Source: Weeksellaceae bacterium
GTDB lineage: Bacteria > Bacteroidota > Bacteroidia > Flavobacteriales > Weeksellaceae
Reading direction: 5' to 3'
Length of the DNA stretch: 64,000 nucleotides
Assembly: GCA_949788275.1 (NCBI GenBank)
Contig: OX460916.1
Span: 868,001 to 932,000, forward strand
The translations under genes were made by a program, and so were the position numbers. This document shows, in pieces, positions 35,407 to 43,433 of this stretch (position 1 is the first letter of the stretch; the number at the start of each line of letters is the position of its first letter). The notes below the pieces were generated by a model, which worked only from the letters and a program-made list of their open reading frames with translations, was not told where the DNA came from and searched no databases.

Positions 35407-36162
35407 TTATAACATTTCGTCGTCTTCTTCTTCGTCTTCTAACTCGGCATCAATTAATTGAATGTAGAAAGCTACGATATCCCCTTGTTCGTTATATCCG
35501 AAGTAAGATGGGTAAACACCTTCACCAAAACCGGCTTGGAAAATAGGAACTTTAAATGCTGTATTTGGAATCGTCCAGTTAATCCATTCACCTTCTTCCG
35601 ATTGGTATGTTGGGTTATTTTTAGCGTTTTCTTTGAACAATTTACGGAAATAATCATCGTATAAATTCGAATCACTTTTCGCTTCAAACTCCTCGATGAA
35701 TTTCGTGAAATGAGGTTTTGCTTCTTCATCAACAATAGTCGCTAAACCACTTTCGATAGAAAAACCAAAGTATTCATTCTCTTTTAATTCATCAATTAAT
35801 TCAATTCCTTTCATCGCCTCTTCGTAACGAACAGCAATCTCATTTGTGAAAGCTACTTTTACACAGGCAATAAGGTCTTCTTTTTCACCATCATCTTCGT
35901 AAGTAACAATACTAGCTGTTACAGGAAAGTTTCCTTTGGCTGTTTCTAAGAAATAAGGCGTATTATCAAGGGCTAAATACTCTCCTAATGGATCGTTAAC
36001 GAAGATTTTTCCGCTTGGCAATGAAACCTCACCTAAACTAATCTGATCTACGGTAATTCCTCCTATTTCTTTTTCTGTAAAATATTTATCTAAATCATTT
36101 GGAGACAACGTAATACTACGTTTGCTTTCCCAAACTTTTAACCATTCTTCTGTTGGATGCAT
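35407..36162 (-). CDS. DUF4241 family protein
   Basis: 251 residues from MHPTEEWLKVWESKRSI; an ATG six codons upstream exists. The DUF4241 core is recognisable: VSLPSGKIFVNDPLGEYLAL, PYFLETAKGNFPVTASIV, FGFSIESGLATIVDEEA, then GVYPSYFGYNEQGDIVAFYI. The C-terminus is a run of Glu/Asp. DUF4241 has no established function, although members are often found near toxin/immunity loci; none is evident here. Single gene with its own terminator. Confidence 0.82.
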   Translation of the reverse strand: MHPTEEWLKVWESKRSITLSPNDLDKYFTEKEIGGITVDQISLGEVSLPSGKIFVNDPLGEYLALDNTPYFLETAKGNFPVTASIVTYEDDGEKEDLIACVKVAFTNEIAVRYEEAMKGIELIDELKENEYFGFSIESGLATIVDEEAKPHFTKFIEEFEAKSDSNLYDDYFRKLFKENAKNNPTYQSEEGEWINWTIPNTAFKVPIFQAGFGEGVYPSYFGYNEQGDIVAFYIQLIDAELEDEEEDDEML

Positions 36163-36220
36163 AATGTTCTTTTTAATCACACAAAATTAGGCGTTATCGG
36201 TGAATAAATCACATTTAATT

Positions 36221-36835
36221 TTACGAACTTCTTTTGTTGAGTTGTTTGCGCAATTCATTTTTATCGATATCGTATTCAACTTTCATTAAATACACCAAAT
36301 CGTCAAAGGTTAACAAGCCCTGTTTATGGTAACTTATCAAGATCGATTTCATTTTAGAGAACTCATCCTGCGTTATTTGTCGAAAACTGACTTCGGCATA
36401 ACGTTTATTCGACGCTTTTAGAATCAACTGATTATCTACACCATGCGACCCGTTGGGGGTTTCAAACTCACCAAAATCCTTCACTTTTTTTCCTATATAA
36501 TCGTTGTTATGAATGGTTAATTGTTCAATTTCAGCAATAGGGTATAGTTCGTTATCGATTTGAATTAAGGTTTTAGCAAAGGTTATTTTTCCTTCTAATT
36601 CCCCACCTAGTTTATGCTCAGGTCGCTTAAAGTAGCCATTGAAATAGGCTACAGCAGTGGCTAAAATTCCTAAAAATATATAATATTGGGTATTATTCTT
36701 AAAAAGTTTTAGTTCAATAAACACATAACTCAAGGCTGTCAAAATTAAAAAAGAAACCAATAGGCGAACAATCTTTTTCGAATTTTTCTTTTTCTTTTTA
36801 TCTTCAATAAAAATGTCAAATGTATATTTATCCAT
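36221..36835 (-). CDS. Membrane protein with two TM helices, unknown function
   Basis: 204 residues from MDKYTFDIFIEDKKKKKNSKK; a Lys-rich N-terminus is followed by two membrane segments (LLVSFLILTALSYVFIE and YYIFLGILATAVAYF). A soluble C-terminal domain with PH-like beta strands follows (GKITFAKTLIQIDNELYP, EQLTIHNNDYIGK). Its start overlaps the 3' end of the Crp-like gene by 8 bp, so the two are co-translated. It is possibly a cytosol-facing membrane sensor, but no family is recognised. Confidence 0.65.
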   Translation of the reverse strand: MDKYTFDIFIEDKKKKKNSKKIVRLLVSFLILTALSYVFIELKLFKNNTQYYIFLGILATAVAYFNGYFKRPEHKLGGELEGKITFAKTLIQIDNELYPIAEIEQLTIHNNDYIGKKVKDFGEFETPNGSHGVDNQLILKASNKRYAEVSFRQITQDEFSKMKSILISYHKQGLLTFDDLVYLMKVEYDIDKNELRKQLNKRSS

Positions 36836-37406
36836 GGGTTGCAATTTCTTTTCTAACACGACTAAGGCTTTCTGGTGTAATGCCTAAATAGGAGGCAATC
36901 ATCCACTGGGGGATGCGATTGATTTGTTTGGGATAGAGTTTAATAAACTCTTGGTAACGGGTTTTTGCAGTAGCGCTTAACAACAAGATAATACGATCTT
37001 GTAGGTGGCGAACATGATTTTGTACCAAGGACAATTGTGCTTGAATGTAGTCTGGGTTTAGGTTGGCGATAAACTTGGCCATTTCATCATTGAGAATAAT
37101 AATGGTTGAATCTTCAATCGCTTGAATATAGAACTTCGCTGTTTTTTTACACAAAGTACTATTGCGATCACTGATAATCCAGTTTTCAGTCGCAAATTGT
37201 ACAATATGTTCTTTCCCATTCTCATCGATTGTATACGAGCGAATAACACCTTGTTCAACAAAAAAGGACTCTTCTGAGTAATCACCTTCTTCTAAAATAA
37301 ATTCATTCTTTGAAAATTGTTTAACAATTAAATTGGCTTTTATCAACTCTATCTGCTCAGGAGTTAATGCGATTTGCTGTTGTAAATGTTCAATATAGTT
37401 TTCCAT
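36828..37406 (-). CDS. Crp/Fnr family regulator
   Basis: 192 residues from MENYIEHLQQQI. N-terminal cNMP-binding-type beta barrel (FILEEGDYSEESFFVEQGVIRSY), long central helix, and a C-terminal winged helix (IPQWMIASYLGITPESLSRVRKE) with the recognition helix. It lacks the Cys set of Fnr and the cAMP-binding Arg-Ser pair of Crp, so its ligand is unknown, as for most Bacteroidota members. It forms an operon with the overlapping two-TM membrane protein, which may be its target or partner. Confidence 0.88.
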   Translation of the reverse strand: MENYIEHLQQQIALTPEQIELIKANLIVKQFSKNEFILEEGDYSEESFFVEQGVIRSYTIDENGKEHIVQFATENWIISDRNSTLCKKTAKFYIQAIEDSTIIILNDEMAKFIANLNPDYIQAQLSLVQNHVRHLQDRIILLLSATAKTRYQEFIKLYPKQINRIPQWMIASYLGITPESLSRVRKEIATHG

Positions 37407-37418
37407 ACGATAGGGCAT

Positions 37419-37676
37419 TGACCGATGACAAATTTACAAGAAATATTGTGATTTAATCTACTATTTAGACTATATGACAACAAATAGATATCAGCTTTAA
37501 AACCATCCGATACAAAATACATGAATGGTTTATAAATGTTGGGCTCTCCCTTGGGGAGAGCCTAACCACTAGATCCCGGCTACAAGAGTAACCTATTTTG
37601 TTCTGTATTGGGCGTTGTGTGTTTTGCGAGTGGTTATAAGCGTTTTAAATGAAGTAGAAGAAGGATTATTTTATAT
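37419..37676. other. Intergenic region with nested inverted repeats
   Basis: A 13-bp arm hairpin GTTGGGCTCTCCC / GGGAGAGCCTAAC with a TTG loop (37538-37566, one G-T pair) is overlapped by a second possible pairing AACCACT (37564-37570) / AGTGGTT (37629-37635). This makes a foldable segment of about 100 nt. No ORF. The origin of the structure is unknown. Confidence 0.5.
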
Positions 37677-37697
37677 ATGTAATATAATTTGTTACAT
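37677..37697. promoter_or_regulatory. Candidate Rrf2-type operator over the -33 box
   Basis: ATGTAA (37677-37682) and TTACAT (37692-37697) form a 6-bp dyad with 9-bp spacing that covers the -33 TTTG of the promoter. This is a good arrangement for autorepression by the Rrf2-like protein. Confidence 0.45.
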
Positions 37698-37719
37698 TAT
37701 AAAAAAGAATTTATCTTTG
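37688..37719 (+). promoter_or_regulatory. Promoter of the rrf2-like gene (TTTG-N20-TATCTTTG)
   Basis: -33 box TTTG at 37688-37691 and -7 box TATCTTTG at 37712-37719, 20 nt apart. This is a full match to the Bacteroidota promoter consensus, 22 bp before the start codon at 37742. Confidence 0.65.
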
Positions 37720-37741
37720 TCGAAGAATAGAACTAAAAAGT

Positions 37742-38155
37742 ATGAATAATCTCCGTTTTGCAACCCTCGTTCATTTGCTTGTTCTACTTGAAAAATTTCC
37801 AGATAGCGCCTTGTCTTCTGCATTTATGGCATCCAGTATTCATATTAATGCCGTTGTTGTTCGTCGTGAATTAAAAGTATTACGCGACGCAGGTTGGGTG
37901 ACAGCTGTGAAGGGGAAGGCTGGAGGCTTTAAGCTAAACATCCAAGCGAATCAACTTAATTTAGGGGAAGTCTATCAATTAATGATGACCGACCAAACCC
38001 TATTCAAAACCAATCATCCCAACCCTCAATGTATGGTTGGACGATCGATTAATCATCATTTATCCGGAATAATGACCAATGTAGATCAAGCCATTTTTAA
38101 TGAATTAAGTCGAGTAAAGTTGGCGGAATTTTCCACTTTATTTACCGAAGAATAA
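37742..38155 (+). CDS. Rrf2 family transcriptional regulator (YwnA-like)
   Basis: 137 residues. N-terminal winged helix (FATLVHLLVLLEKF, HINAVVVRRELKVLRDAGWV, KGKAGGFKLN) with the Rrf2 GGF/Y wing. The metal or Fe-S Cys cluster of IscR/NsrR is not present; only one Cys remains in HPNPQCMVGRSIN. This pattern fits the YwnA/HypR subgroup, where a single Cys senses oxidants or electrophiles by disulfide formation. The gene has a strong promoter with an overlapping dyad and is followed 33 bp later by an NAD(P)-binding protein, the same pairing as ywnA-ywnB in Bacillus. Confidence 0.87.
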   Translation: MNNLRFATLVHLLVLLEKFPDSALSSAFMASSIHINAVVVRRELKVLRDAGWVTAVKGKAGGFKLNIQANQLNLGEVYQLMMTDQTLFKTNHPNPQCMVGRSINHHLSGIMTNVDQAIFNELSRVKLAEFSTLFTEE

Positions 38156-38188
38156 ATTTTAACCCCTATCAATATAAAAAACATACGT

Positions 38189-38845
38189 ATGAGAATAGCT
38201 GTTATAGGAGCCACAGGTTTTGTAGGTTCGAGTATCGTTCATGAATTAGCAAATAGAAATCATTCGATCAAAGCATTTGCTAGAGATACCACCAAATTAG
38301 TCGATCGAAAAAATGTGGTTGGTGTAAATATCGATGTGAATGAGGTTGATCGTTTAGCCATTGAATTAAAGGGTGCAGATGTCGTGGTTAGCGCTTTTAA
38401 TCCCGGATGGACCAACCCAACTCTTTATGCGGACTTTATGAAAGGAGCGGCCAGCATTGAAAAAGCTGTAAAGCAGGCGGGTATTAAGCGTTTTATTGTG
38501 ATTGGAGGAGCAGGAAGTTTATTTATCGATTTAGAGAAACAATTGCAAATTGTCGATGCGCCCAATTTTCCAGAAGAAATAAAGGCTGGAGCCACTGCTG
38601 CACGTGATTATTTAAATGAAATAAAAAAGGAAAAAGAATTGGATTGGGTGTACTTTTCACCAGCCTTGGAAATGCATCCAGATACCTCGGGTATACGTAC
38701 AGGCGTTTTTCGCTTAGGTACCGAATCGCCTGTAATGGATAAGGATATGCGCAGCATATTATCCGTGGAAGATTTAGCCGTTGTTATTGCCAATGAAATT
38801 GAAACACCAGCCCATCATCAAACCCGATTTACTGCAGCTTATTAG
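38189..38845 (+). CDS. NAD(P)-binding oxidoreductase (atypical SDR, YwnB-like)
   Basis: 218 residues. Rossmann motif IAVIGATGFVGSSIVHEL at the N-terminus, then GADVVVSAFNPG, IKRFIVIGGAGS and DWVYFSPALEMHP, as in the NmrA/NAD(P)H-binding type of atypical SDR. Active-site Tyr/Lys of classical SDRs is absent. Such proteins can be quinone or aldehyde reductases or redox sensors. It forms an operon with the Rrf2-like regulator, and catalase lies just downstream, which suggests an oxidant or electrophile response. Confidence 0.87.
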   Translation: MRIAVIGATGFVGSSIVHELANRNHSIKAFARDTTKLVDRKNVVGVNIDVNEVDRLAIELKGADVVVSAFNPGWTNPTLYADFMKGAASIEKAVKQAGIKRFIVIGGAGSLFIDLEKQLQIVDAPNFPEEIKAGATAARDYLNEIKKEKELDWVYFSPALEMHPDTSGIRTGVFRLGTESPVMDKDMRSILSVEDLAVVIANEIETPAHHQTRFTAAY

Positions 38846-38873
38846 TTTTTAGACAAGGTGTTAGGTTGCGTCT

Positions 38874-38918
38874 GTTATTAATTATAACGATTCTAAATCA
38901 TCGATATAGCGTATATCG
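38874..38918. promoter_or_regulatory. Dyads upstream of catalase
   Basis: GTTATTAATTATAAC (38874-38888) partly matches the PerR box. CGATATAGCGTATATCG (38902-38918) is a perfect 7-bp dyad around GCG. Either may be the regulator site of katA, which begins at 39054; neither regulator is present in this window. Confidence 0.35.
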
Positions 38919-39053
38919 TTCATTAAAAATGCTTAATTTTAAGAGGATAGGTAGAAGGGGATATTTTTACAAAATTTAAAACCAAACCTACTTTTTAAAA
39001 ATAAAAATAGACTGTAAAAGATATAAAAGCATTTAATAAAAATCGAAGTATAT

Positions 39054-40550
39054 ATGTCAGATAAATCTAAAATAACTACAAATGCAGGTTGTCCTGTTGG
39101 AAAAGGGCAATATGAAAATTCACAAACTGTCGGAAGCCGCGGTCCCGTTTTATTGCAAGATTTTTTCTTGCATGAGAAAATGGCACAATTCAACCGTGAA
39201 CGCATTCCTGAACGTATTGTACATGCAAAGGGGGGTGGCGCCTTTGGTAAATTTGTTGTTACCCATGATATTACCCAATATTCTAGAGCGAAAATTTTCG
39301 CTGAAATAGGAAAAGAAACGAAAATGTTTGCCCGTTTTTCTACCGTTGGTGGAGAACGTGGTTCAGCAGATACAGAACGAGATCCACGCGGATTCGCTTT
39401 GAAATTTTATACCGAGGATGGAAATTGGGATTTAGTAGGAAATAATACCCCGGTGTTCTTTATAAAAGATGCCAAGAAATTTCCCGATTTTATCCATACC
39501 CAAAAGCGAGATCCTAAAACGCATTATAAATCACCAACCATGATGTGGGATTTCTGGTCTTTAAATCCAGAGTCTCTTCACCAAGTATTGATCCTCATGT
39601 CAGACCGCGGAACGCCTGATGGTTTTAGACATATGCATGGTTTTGGTTCCCATACATTCTCGATGGTGAACGACAAAAATGAACGAGTGTATGTAAAATT
39701 CCATCACCGTACACAGCAAGGAATAAAAAACTTTGATGGCCCTACAGCCGACAAAATGAGAGGAATTGATCCTGATCATTCACAACGCGATTTAGTAGAA
39801 TCTATTGAGCGTAATGAATTTCCGCGTTGGACGATGTATATTCAGGTGATGACGGAAGCACAAACCAAAGAATTTCCTTGGAACCCTTTCGATGTAACCA
39901 AGACATGGTCGCAAAAAGAGTATCCCTTAATTGAGTATGGTTATTTTGAGTTAAATCAAATTCCTGAAAACTTCTTCCGCGATGTGGAACAAGCGGCTTT
40001 TGCGCCTACAAATGTTGTAGATGGGATTGGTTTTTCACCCGATAAAATGCTTCAAGGGCGTATTTTTGCTTACCCAGATGCTCACCGTTACCGTATTGGA
40101 ACAAATTTCGAGCAATTACCGGTGAACCGTTGCCCTTATATGACAACCAATTACCACCGTGATGGTGCTATGCGTTTTGATGACAACGGCGGTTCTGCAC
40201 CAAATTATTACCCTAACTCTTTCGACGGCCATTACGAAGATGAAAACTACCAAGGGGAGCCTTATCAGCTAGATGACGCTACAGTAGGTTATTTCGACCG
40301 TAATGCGACCGATAAAGGCGATGAGGATCATTACACACAACCAGGTATTTTATTCGACCAGGTCATGGATGATCATGCTAAGCAGAATACGATTAACAAT
40401 ATTGTTGGCGCAATGTCGGGCATTGATGGACCAAAGAAAGATGAAATTGTTATGAGACAACTTTGTCATTGGTTCCGTGTTTCACCTCGTTTAGGTGCAG
40501 GAATTGCACAAGGACTTGGTGTAGATGTTAGTGAATTTATGCCAAAATAG
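39054..40550 (+). CDS. katA: Heme catalase (small-subunit, clade 3 type)
   Basis: 498 residues, monofunctional heme catalase, converts hydrogen peroxide to water and oxygen. Distal His57 is in ERIVHAKGGGAFG, the distal Asn is in GNNTPVFFIKD, and the proximal heme Tyr is in RIFAYPDAHRYRIG (R-x-F-x-Y-x-D). NADPH-binding-type segments such as FHHRTQQGIKN are also present. No signal peptide, so cytosolic. It follows the Rrf2/YwnB-like pair and has dyads upstream, consistent with peroxide control. A very strong terminator follows. Confidence 0.97.
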   Translation: MSDKSKITTNAGCPVGKGQYENSQTVGSRGPVLLQDFFLHEKMAQFNRERIPERIVHAKGGGAFGKFVVTHDITQYSRAKIFAEIGKETKMFARFSTVGGERGSADTERDPRGFALKFYTEDGNWDLVGNNTPVFFIKDAKKFPDFIHTQKRDPKTHYKSPTMMWDFWSLNPESLHQVLILMSDRGTPDGFRHMHGFGSHTFSMVNDKNERVYVKFHHRTQQGIKNFDGPTADKMRGIDPDHSQRDLVESIERNEFPRWTMYIQVMTEAQTKEFPWNPFDVTKTWSQKEYPLIEYGYFELNQIPENFFRDVEQAAFAPTNVVDGIGFSPDKMLQGRIFAYPDAHRYRIGTNFEQLPVNRCPYMTTNYHRDGAMRFDDNGGSAPNYYPNSFDGHYEDENYQGEPYQLDDATVGYFDRNATDKGDEDHYTQPGILFDQVMDDHAKQNTINNIVGAMSGIDGPKKDEIVMRQLCHWFRVSPRLGAGIAQGLGVDVSEFMPK

Positions 40551-40572
40551 ATAATTATTTTTTTTGTTTTTT

Positions 40573-40610
40573 AAAAGCTCCACACCTTTGGGTGTGGAGC
40601 TTTTTTTTTT
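40573..40610 (+). terminator. Strong terminator of katA
   Basis: AAAGCTCCACACC pairs with GGTGTGGAGCTTT around a TTTG loop, followed by ten T at 40601-40610. Confidence 0.95.
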
Positions 40611-40630
40611 GATCAATAGCCAGAAAAAAA

Positions 40631-41287
40631 TTAGGGATTCACAAATTCGTTTGTTGTTTTTTTACGACCAAAATGATGTACAATTTCGGCTAAGAAATAG
40701 GCTTGCTGTTGCTGGTTAAAAGCCGCAGTTGCATCAGAAATAACATAGGTGTCGTAACCACGATCGTGGGCATCCCGTAAAGTGCTTTCAACACAAACAT
40801 GGGTAGCATAGCCCGTTAGATACAAGGTAGTAATTTGGTTATTTCTTAAAAATAAGTCTAAATTCGATCCAGAAAAACCACTAGCCCCCAGGCGTCCGTT
40901 GACAATAAACTCAGTGGATAAGGGTTGAACTGTTTCATAAAAATGTGAACCAAATTCATGGATAGGGAAGGTACCTGCTTGTGGAATAGCTTTTCGTAAC
41001 CCGCTTCGGCCATGGCCTAATTCAGGATATCCTTTTTCAAATCGTAGCCCTACATGAATAACCATCAGGCCATTTGTCCTTGCATAGGCGAGGCTTTTTT
41101 CAATATTTCGAATTGACTCTAGCATTAACGTTTCATCTTGAATCAACGCTTTTCGAAGTTTCCCTTGTGGATGCATCCATTCATTTTGAGTTTCAATAAG
41201 AACAAGGGCTGCTTTTTCAGGGATTTGGAACTGGGCATTGGTCATCATACTAAGAAAGATTAAGAAGGTTAAAAATTTTAATTTCAT
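40631..41287 (-). CDS. Exported isochorismatase-like protein with altered catalytic triad
   Basis: 218 residues, signal peptide residues 1-18 (MMTNAQ). Isochorismatase/nicotinamidase fold: the strand normally ending in catalytic Asp reads ALVLIETQNEW (Glu32), the Lys position reads VNGRLGASGF (Arg132), and the nucleophile Cys165 is in GYATHVCVEST. So the usual Asp-Lys-Cys triad appears as Glu-Arg-Cys, a conservative swap at two positions. The family hydrolyses amides or ethers of small molecules, and export to the periplasm is uncommon for it. It is divergent from a MerR-type regulator at 41557. Confidence 0.85.
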   Translation of the reverse strand: MKLKFLTFLIFLSMMTNAQFQIPEKAALVLIETQNEWMHPQGKLRKALIQDETLMLESIRNIEKSLAYARTNGLMVIHVGLRFEKGYPELGHGRSGLRKAIPQAGTFPIHEFGSHFYETVQPLSTEFIVNGRLGASGFSGSNLDLFLRNNQITTLYLTGYATHVCVESTLRDAHDRGYDTYVISDATAAFNQQQQAYFLAEIVHHFGRKKTTNEFVNP

Positions 41288-41524
41288 TATTTTTATATGA
41301 AAGGTTATTAAAGATTTTTTCGTTGAATTGGGGAATTCCCCACGTTTTATAGAACGAATTCTACTGAGAATTAACTCTTGCTTAAAATTGCTTTCAATTC
41401 AATTGACCTCCATTATACACGATCATAGAATAGGCGAAGGTTCAAGTGTAATCAACTATAAATTGCTATTAATCAGCTTTGTTTGCTAATAATTTACAAA
41501 ACAAAATAAGGCTATTTTTTGTAT

Positions 41525-41546
41525 ATTTACAACTATAATTGTAAAT
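41525..41546. promoter_or_regulatory. MerR-type operator candidate
   Basis: ATTTACAA (41525-41532) and TTGTAAAT (41539-41546) form a perfect 8-bp dyad with a 6-bp centre, 10 bp before the merR-like start. A further ATTTACAA lies at 41492-41499. Confidence 0.5.
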
Positions 41547-41556
41547 AAATTACAAA

Positions 41557-41877
41557 ATGAGCACAAGTAAGGACAAGAATGAATTATCGTTTGACTTTGA
41601 TTTTCTTGATAAATTGATGGTAGGAATAGGGGAAGTGGCCCAAATTACAGGGATTCCTGCACGACAAATTCGCTATTGGGAAGACAAAAATATTATTGTC
41701 AGTTTAACCGAGAAAGAAGGTAAGAATAGGCGTTACGATTACAAAAACATCAAAAAAATGCTCTTAATCAAAGAAATGTTGGACGAGGGGTTTACCTTGG
41801 ATGCTTCTGCGGAAAAAGTAAAAAATAGAATGATTACGATTGAAGAAACGCTTCTTAAATTAAAAAGCTTGAAATAA
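41557..41877 (+). CDS. MerR family transcriptional regulator (short)
   Basis: 106 residues. The DNA-binding domain is at residues 21-90: VGIGEVAQITGIPARQIRYWEDKNII, then RRYDYKNIKKMLLIKEMLDEGFTLDAS. A dimer helix (KNRMITIEETLLKLKSL) completes the chain. It has no effector domain and no Cys, so it probably is not a metal sensor. A perfect dyad lies directly upstream, fitting autoregulation. The divergent isochorismatase-like gene is a possible second target. The stop codon lies within a terminator stem. Confidence 0.88.
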   Translation: MSTSKDKNELSFDFDFLDKLMVGIGEVAQITGIPARQIRYWEDKNIIVSLTEKEGKNRRYDYKNIKKMLLIKEMLDEGFTLDASAEKVKNRMITIEETLLKLKSLK

Positions 41878-41892
41878 ATTTTCAAGCTTTTT
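41862..41892. terminator. Bidirectional terminator at the merR-like/acr3 junction
   Basis: AAAAAGCTTGAAA and TTTTCAAGCTTTTT pair around the merR-like stop codon, with A- and T-runs on both flanks. It sits between two convergent genes. Confidence 0.85.
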
Positions 41893-41898
41893 ATTAAT

Positions 41899-42927
41899 CT
41901 AGTAGAATTTACGCTTTAACCATAAACTGATTTTCACCAACAAGATGAGGACAGGAACTTCAACTAAAGGACCAATTACTCCTACAAAGGCCTGTGGAGA
42001 ATGCAGTCCAAATACCGCAATGGATACGGCAATTGCTAATTCAAAATTATTACCCGTTGCCGTAAAAGAAATCGATGCATTTTTATCGTAAGCTATATCG
42101 AGTGCTTTATTGATAAAAAAACTCACAAAGAACATGATTACAAAATAGAGCACTAAAGGAACTCCTACTTTTACAACATCCCCAGGTAACTCGAGAATTT
42201 TATCCCCTTTTAAGCTAAACATGAGAACAATTGTGAAAAGTAAAGCATAGAGCGTTATCGGCGAAATAGTGGGAATATAGGTTCTGTTATACCAATTTTC
42301 ACCTCTGTTTCGAATCAGGTAATACCGACCAAAGATTCCTGCTAAAAAAGGAATGCCCAAATAGATGAGGACACTGGCTGTAACATCTTGTATGGAAACG
42401 CTTATTTCATCATTGGAGAACCCGAATTGTTTAGGCAATACATGGATAAATAACCAAACAAAAAAGCTGTACGAAAGCACTTGAAATATGCTGTTTAAAG
42501 CAATTAGTAAAGCGGCATATTCTCTATTTCCTTTGGCTAAATCGTTCCATACAATGACCATGGCGATGCATCGAGCTAAGCCAATTAGAATGAGCCCTAT
42601 CATATAATCGGGTTCATCTTTTAAAAACAAAATAGCTAAAATAAACATTAAAATTGGTCCAACAATCCAATTTAATACTAAGGAAATTCCAATAACTTTT
42701 TTGTCTTTAAGGACATTGGGAAGTAAGGTGTAATCTACTTTTGCTAGGGGAGGATACATCATTAAAATGAGTCCGATGGCTAAAGGAATATTGGTTGAAC
42801 CAACCGATAACCCAGCGATTAGTTTAGCGATATCAGGAAAGAAGTGACCGAGTAGAACCCCCGTTCCCATGGCAATAAATATCCACAAGGTGAGATAGCG
42901 ATCTAAAAATTTTAATTTTGGCTGCAT
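41899..42927 (-). CDS. acr3: ACR3-type arsenite efflux transporter
   Basis: 342 residues with ten predicted membrane helices (BART/ACR3 superfamily). It exports As(III) across the inner membrane. The family's essential Cys is C120 in GLARCIAMVIVWNDLA, and the later Glu is in TATGNNFELAIAVS. Third gene of the arsenic operon: arsR, the DUF6428 gene and acr3 read in the same direction with 15-50 bp gaps. No arsC reductase gene is within the operon, so it confers resistance to As(III) rather than As(V) unless arsC is elsewhere. Confidence 0.93.
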   Translation of the reverse strand: MQPKLKFLDRYLTLWIFIAMGTGVLLGHFFPDIAKLIAGLSVGSTNIPLAIGLILMMYPPLAKVDYTLLPNVLKDKKVIGISLVLNWIVGPILMFILAILFLKDEPDYMIGLILIGLARCIAMVIVWNDLAKGNREYAALLIALNSIFQVLSYSFFVWLFIHVLPKQFGFSNDEISVSIQDVTASVLIYLGIPFLAGIFGRYYLIRNRGENWYNRTYIPTISPITLYALLFTIVLMFSLKGDKILELPGDVVKVGVPLVLYFVIMFFVSFFINKALDIAYDKNASISFTATGNNFELAIAVSIAVFGLHSPQAFVGVIGPLVEVPVLILLVKISLWLKRKFY

Positions 42928-42942
42928 GTTTTTATATGATTT

Positions 42943-43413
42943 TTAACAACAACCAGAACCGGGTGTGCACGAATTGATGGAAGATCCTAATGTTTGTAGG
43001 ACAATGTTCTTTTTTTGAGAAGGAATACCGCACGCATCCTCGGCTAAACAAGCCGTTGTTTTATTTTGTAGAATAAAATGTTTTCCGTTAAAACTTAAAT
43101 CGTATTTACCAATGGTCTCGGCCTGAAATTCAACTTCAATTTCGCTGTCCATAATCCCTAATTTATCTTCAGAGAGTTGAATGATATGCAAAAGTTTGCT
43201 AGGCTTTAAACGATGTTCGTGGTCGTCAGCATTCCAAAGCTGAAAGTTGACTGATGTTTCATGGCGAATTACCCCTCCACAGTCGATAAATTTTTTGGTG
43301 ATTTGCCCTACTTCGGTTACGTGAAAATGTTCTGGAACAAAAGTTCCATTCTCCAATTGAAATTCAACGTTTTCTAATGTGGGTAAAATAGCTTTGATTT
43401 CGGATAGTTTCAT
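42943..43413 (-). CDS. DUF6428 family protein of the arsenic operon
   Basis: About 156 residues from MKLSEIKAILPTLENVEFQL; upstream ATGs at 43422 and 43440 also exist, but the latter lies inside the ArsR operator. The body is PEHFHVTEVGQITKKFIDCGG, ETSVNFQLWNADDHEHRL and KLLHIIQLSEDKLG, which match the family I know as DUF6428. The C-terminal CTPGSGCC gives three Cys for thiophilic metal binding. Two further Cys (CLAEDACG) lie upstream. Location between arsR and acr3, plus its own ArsR operator, suggests a role as arsenic-binding or delivery protein; that is inference. Confidence 0.8.
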   Translation of the reverse strand: MKLSEIKAILPTLENVEFQLENGTFVPEHFHVTEVGQITKKFIDCGGVIRHETSVNFQLWNADDHEHRLKPSKLLHIIQLSEDKLGIMDSEIEVEFQAETIGKYDLSFNGKHFILQNKTTACLAEDACGIPSQKKNIVLQTLGSSINSCTPGSGCC

Positions 43414-43433
43414 AATTTTCATAATTTTATTTA

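Noticed and set aside
37538-37635. attC (integron) site
   Set aside because: GTTGGGC and GCCTAAC look like attC core sites, but their order is reversed and there is no integrase or cassette array.
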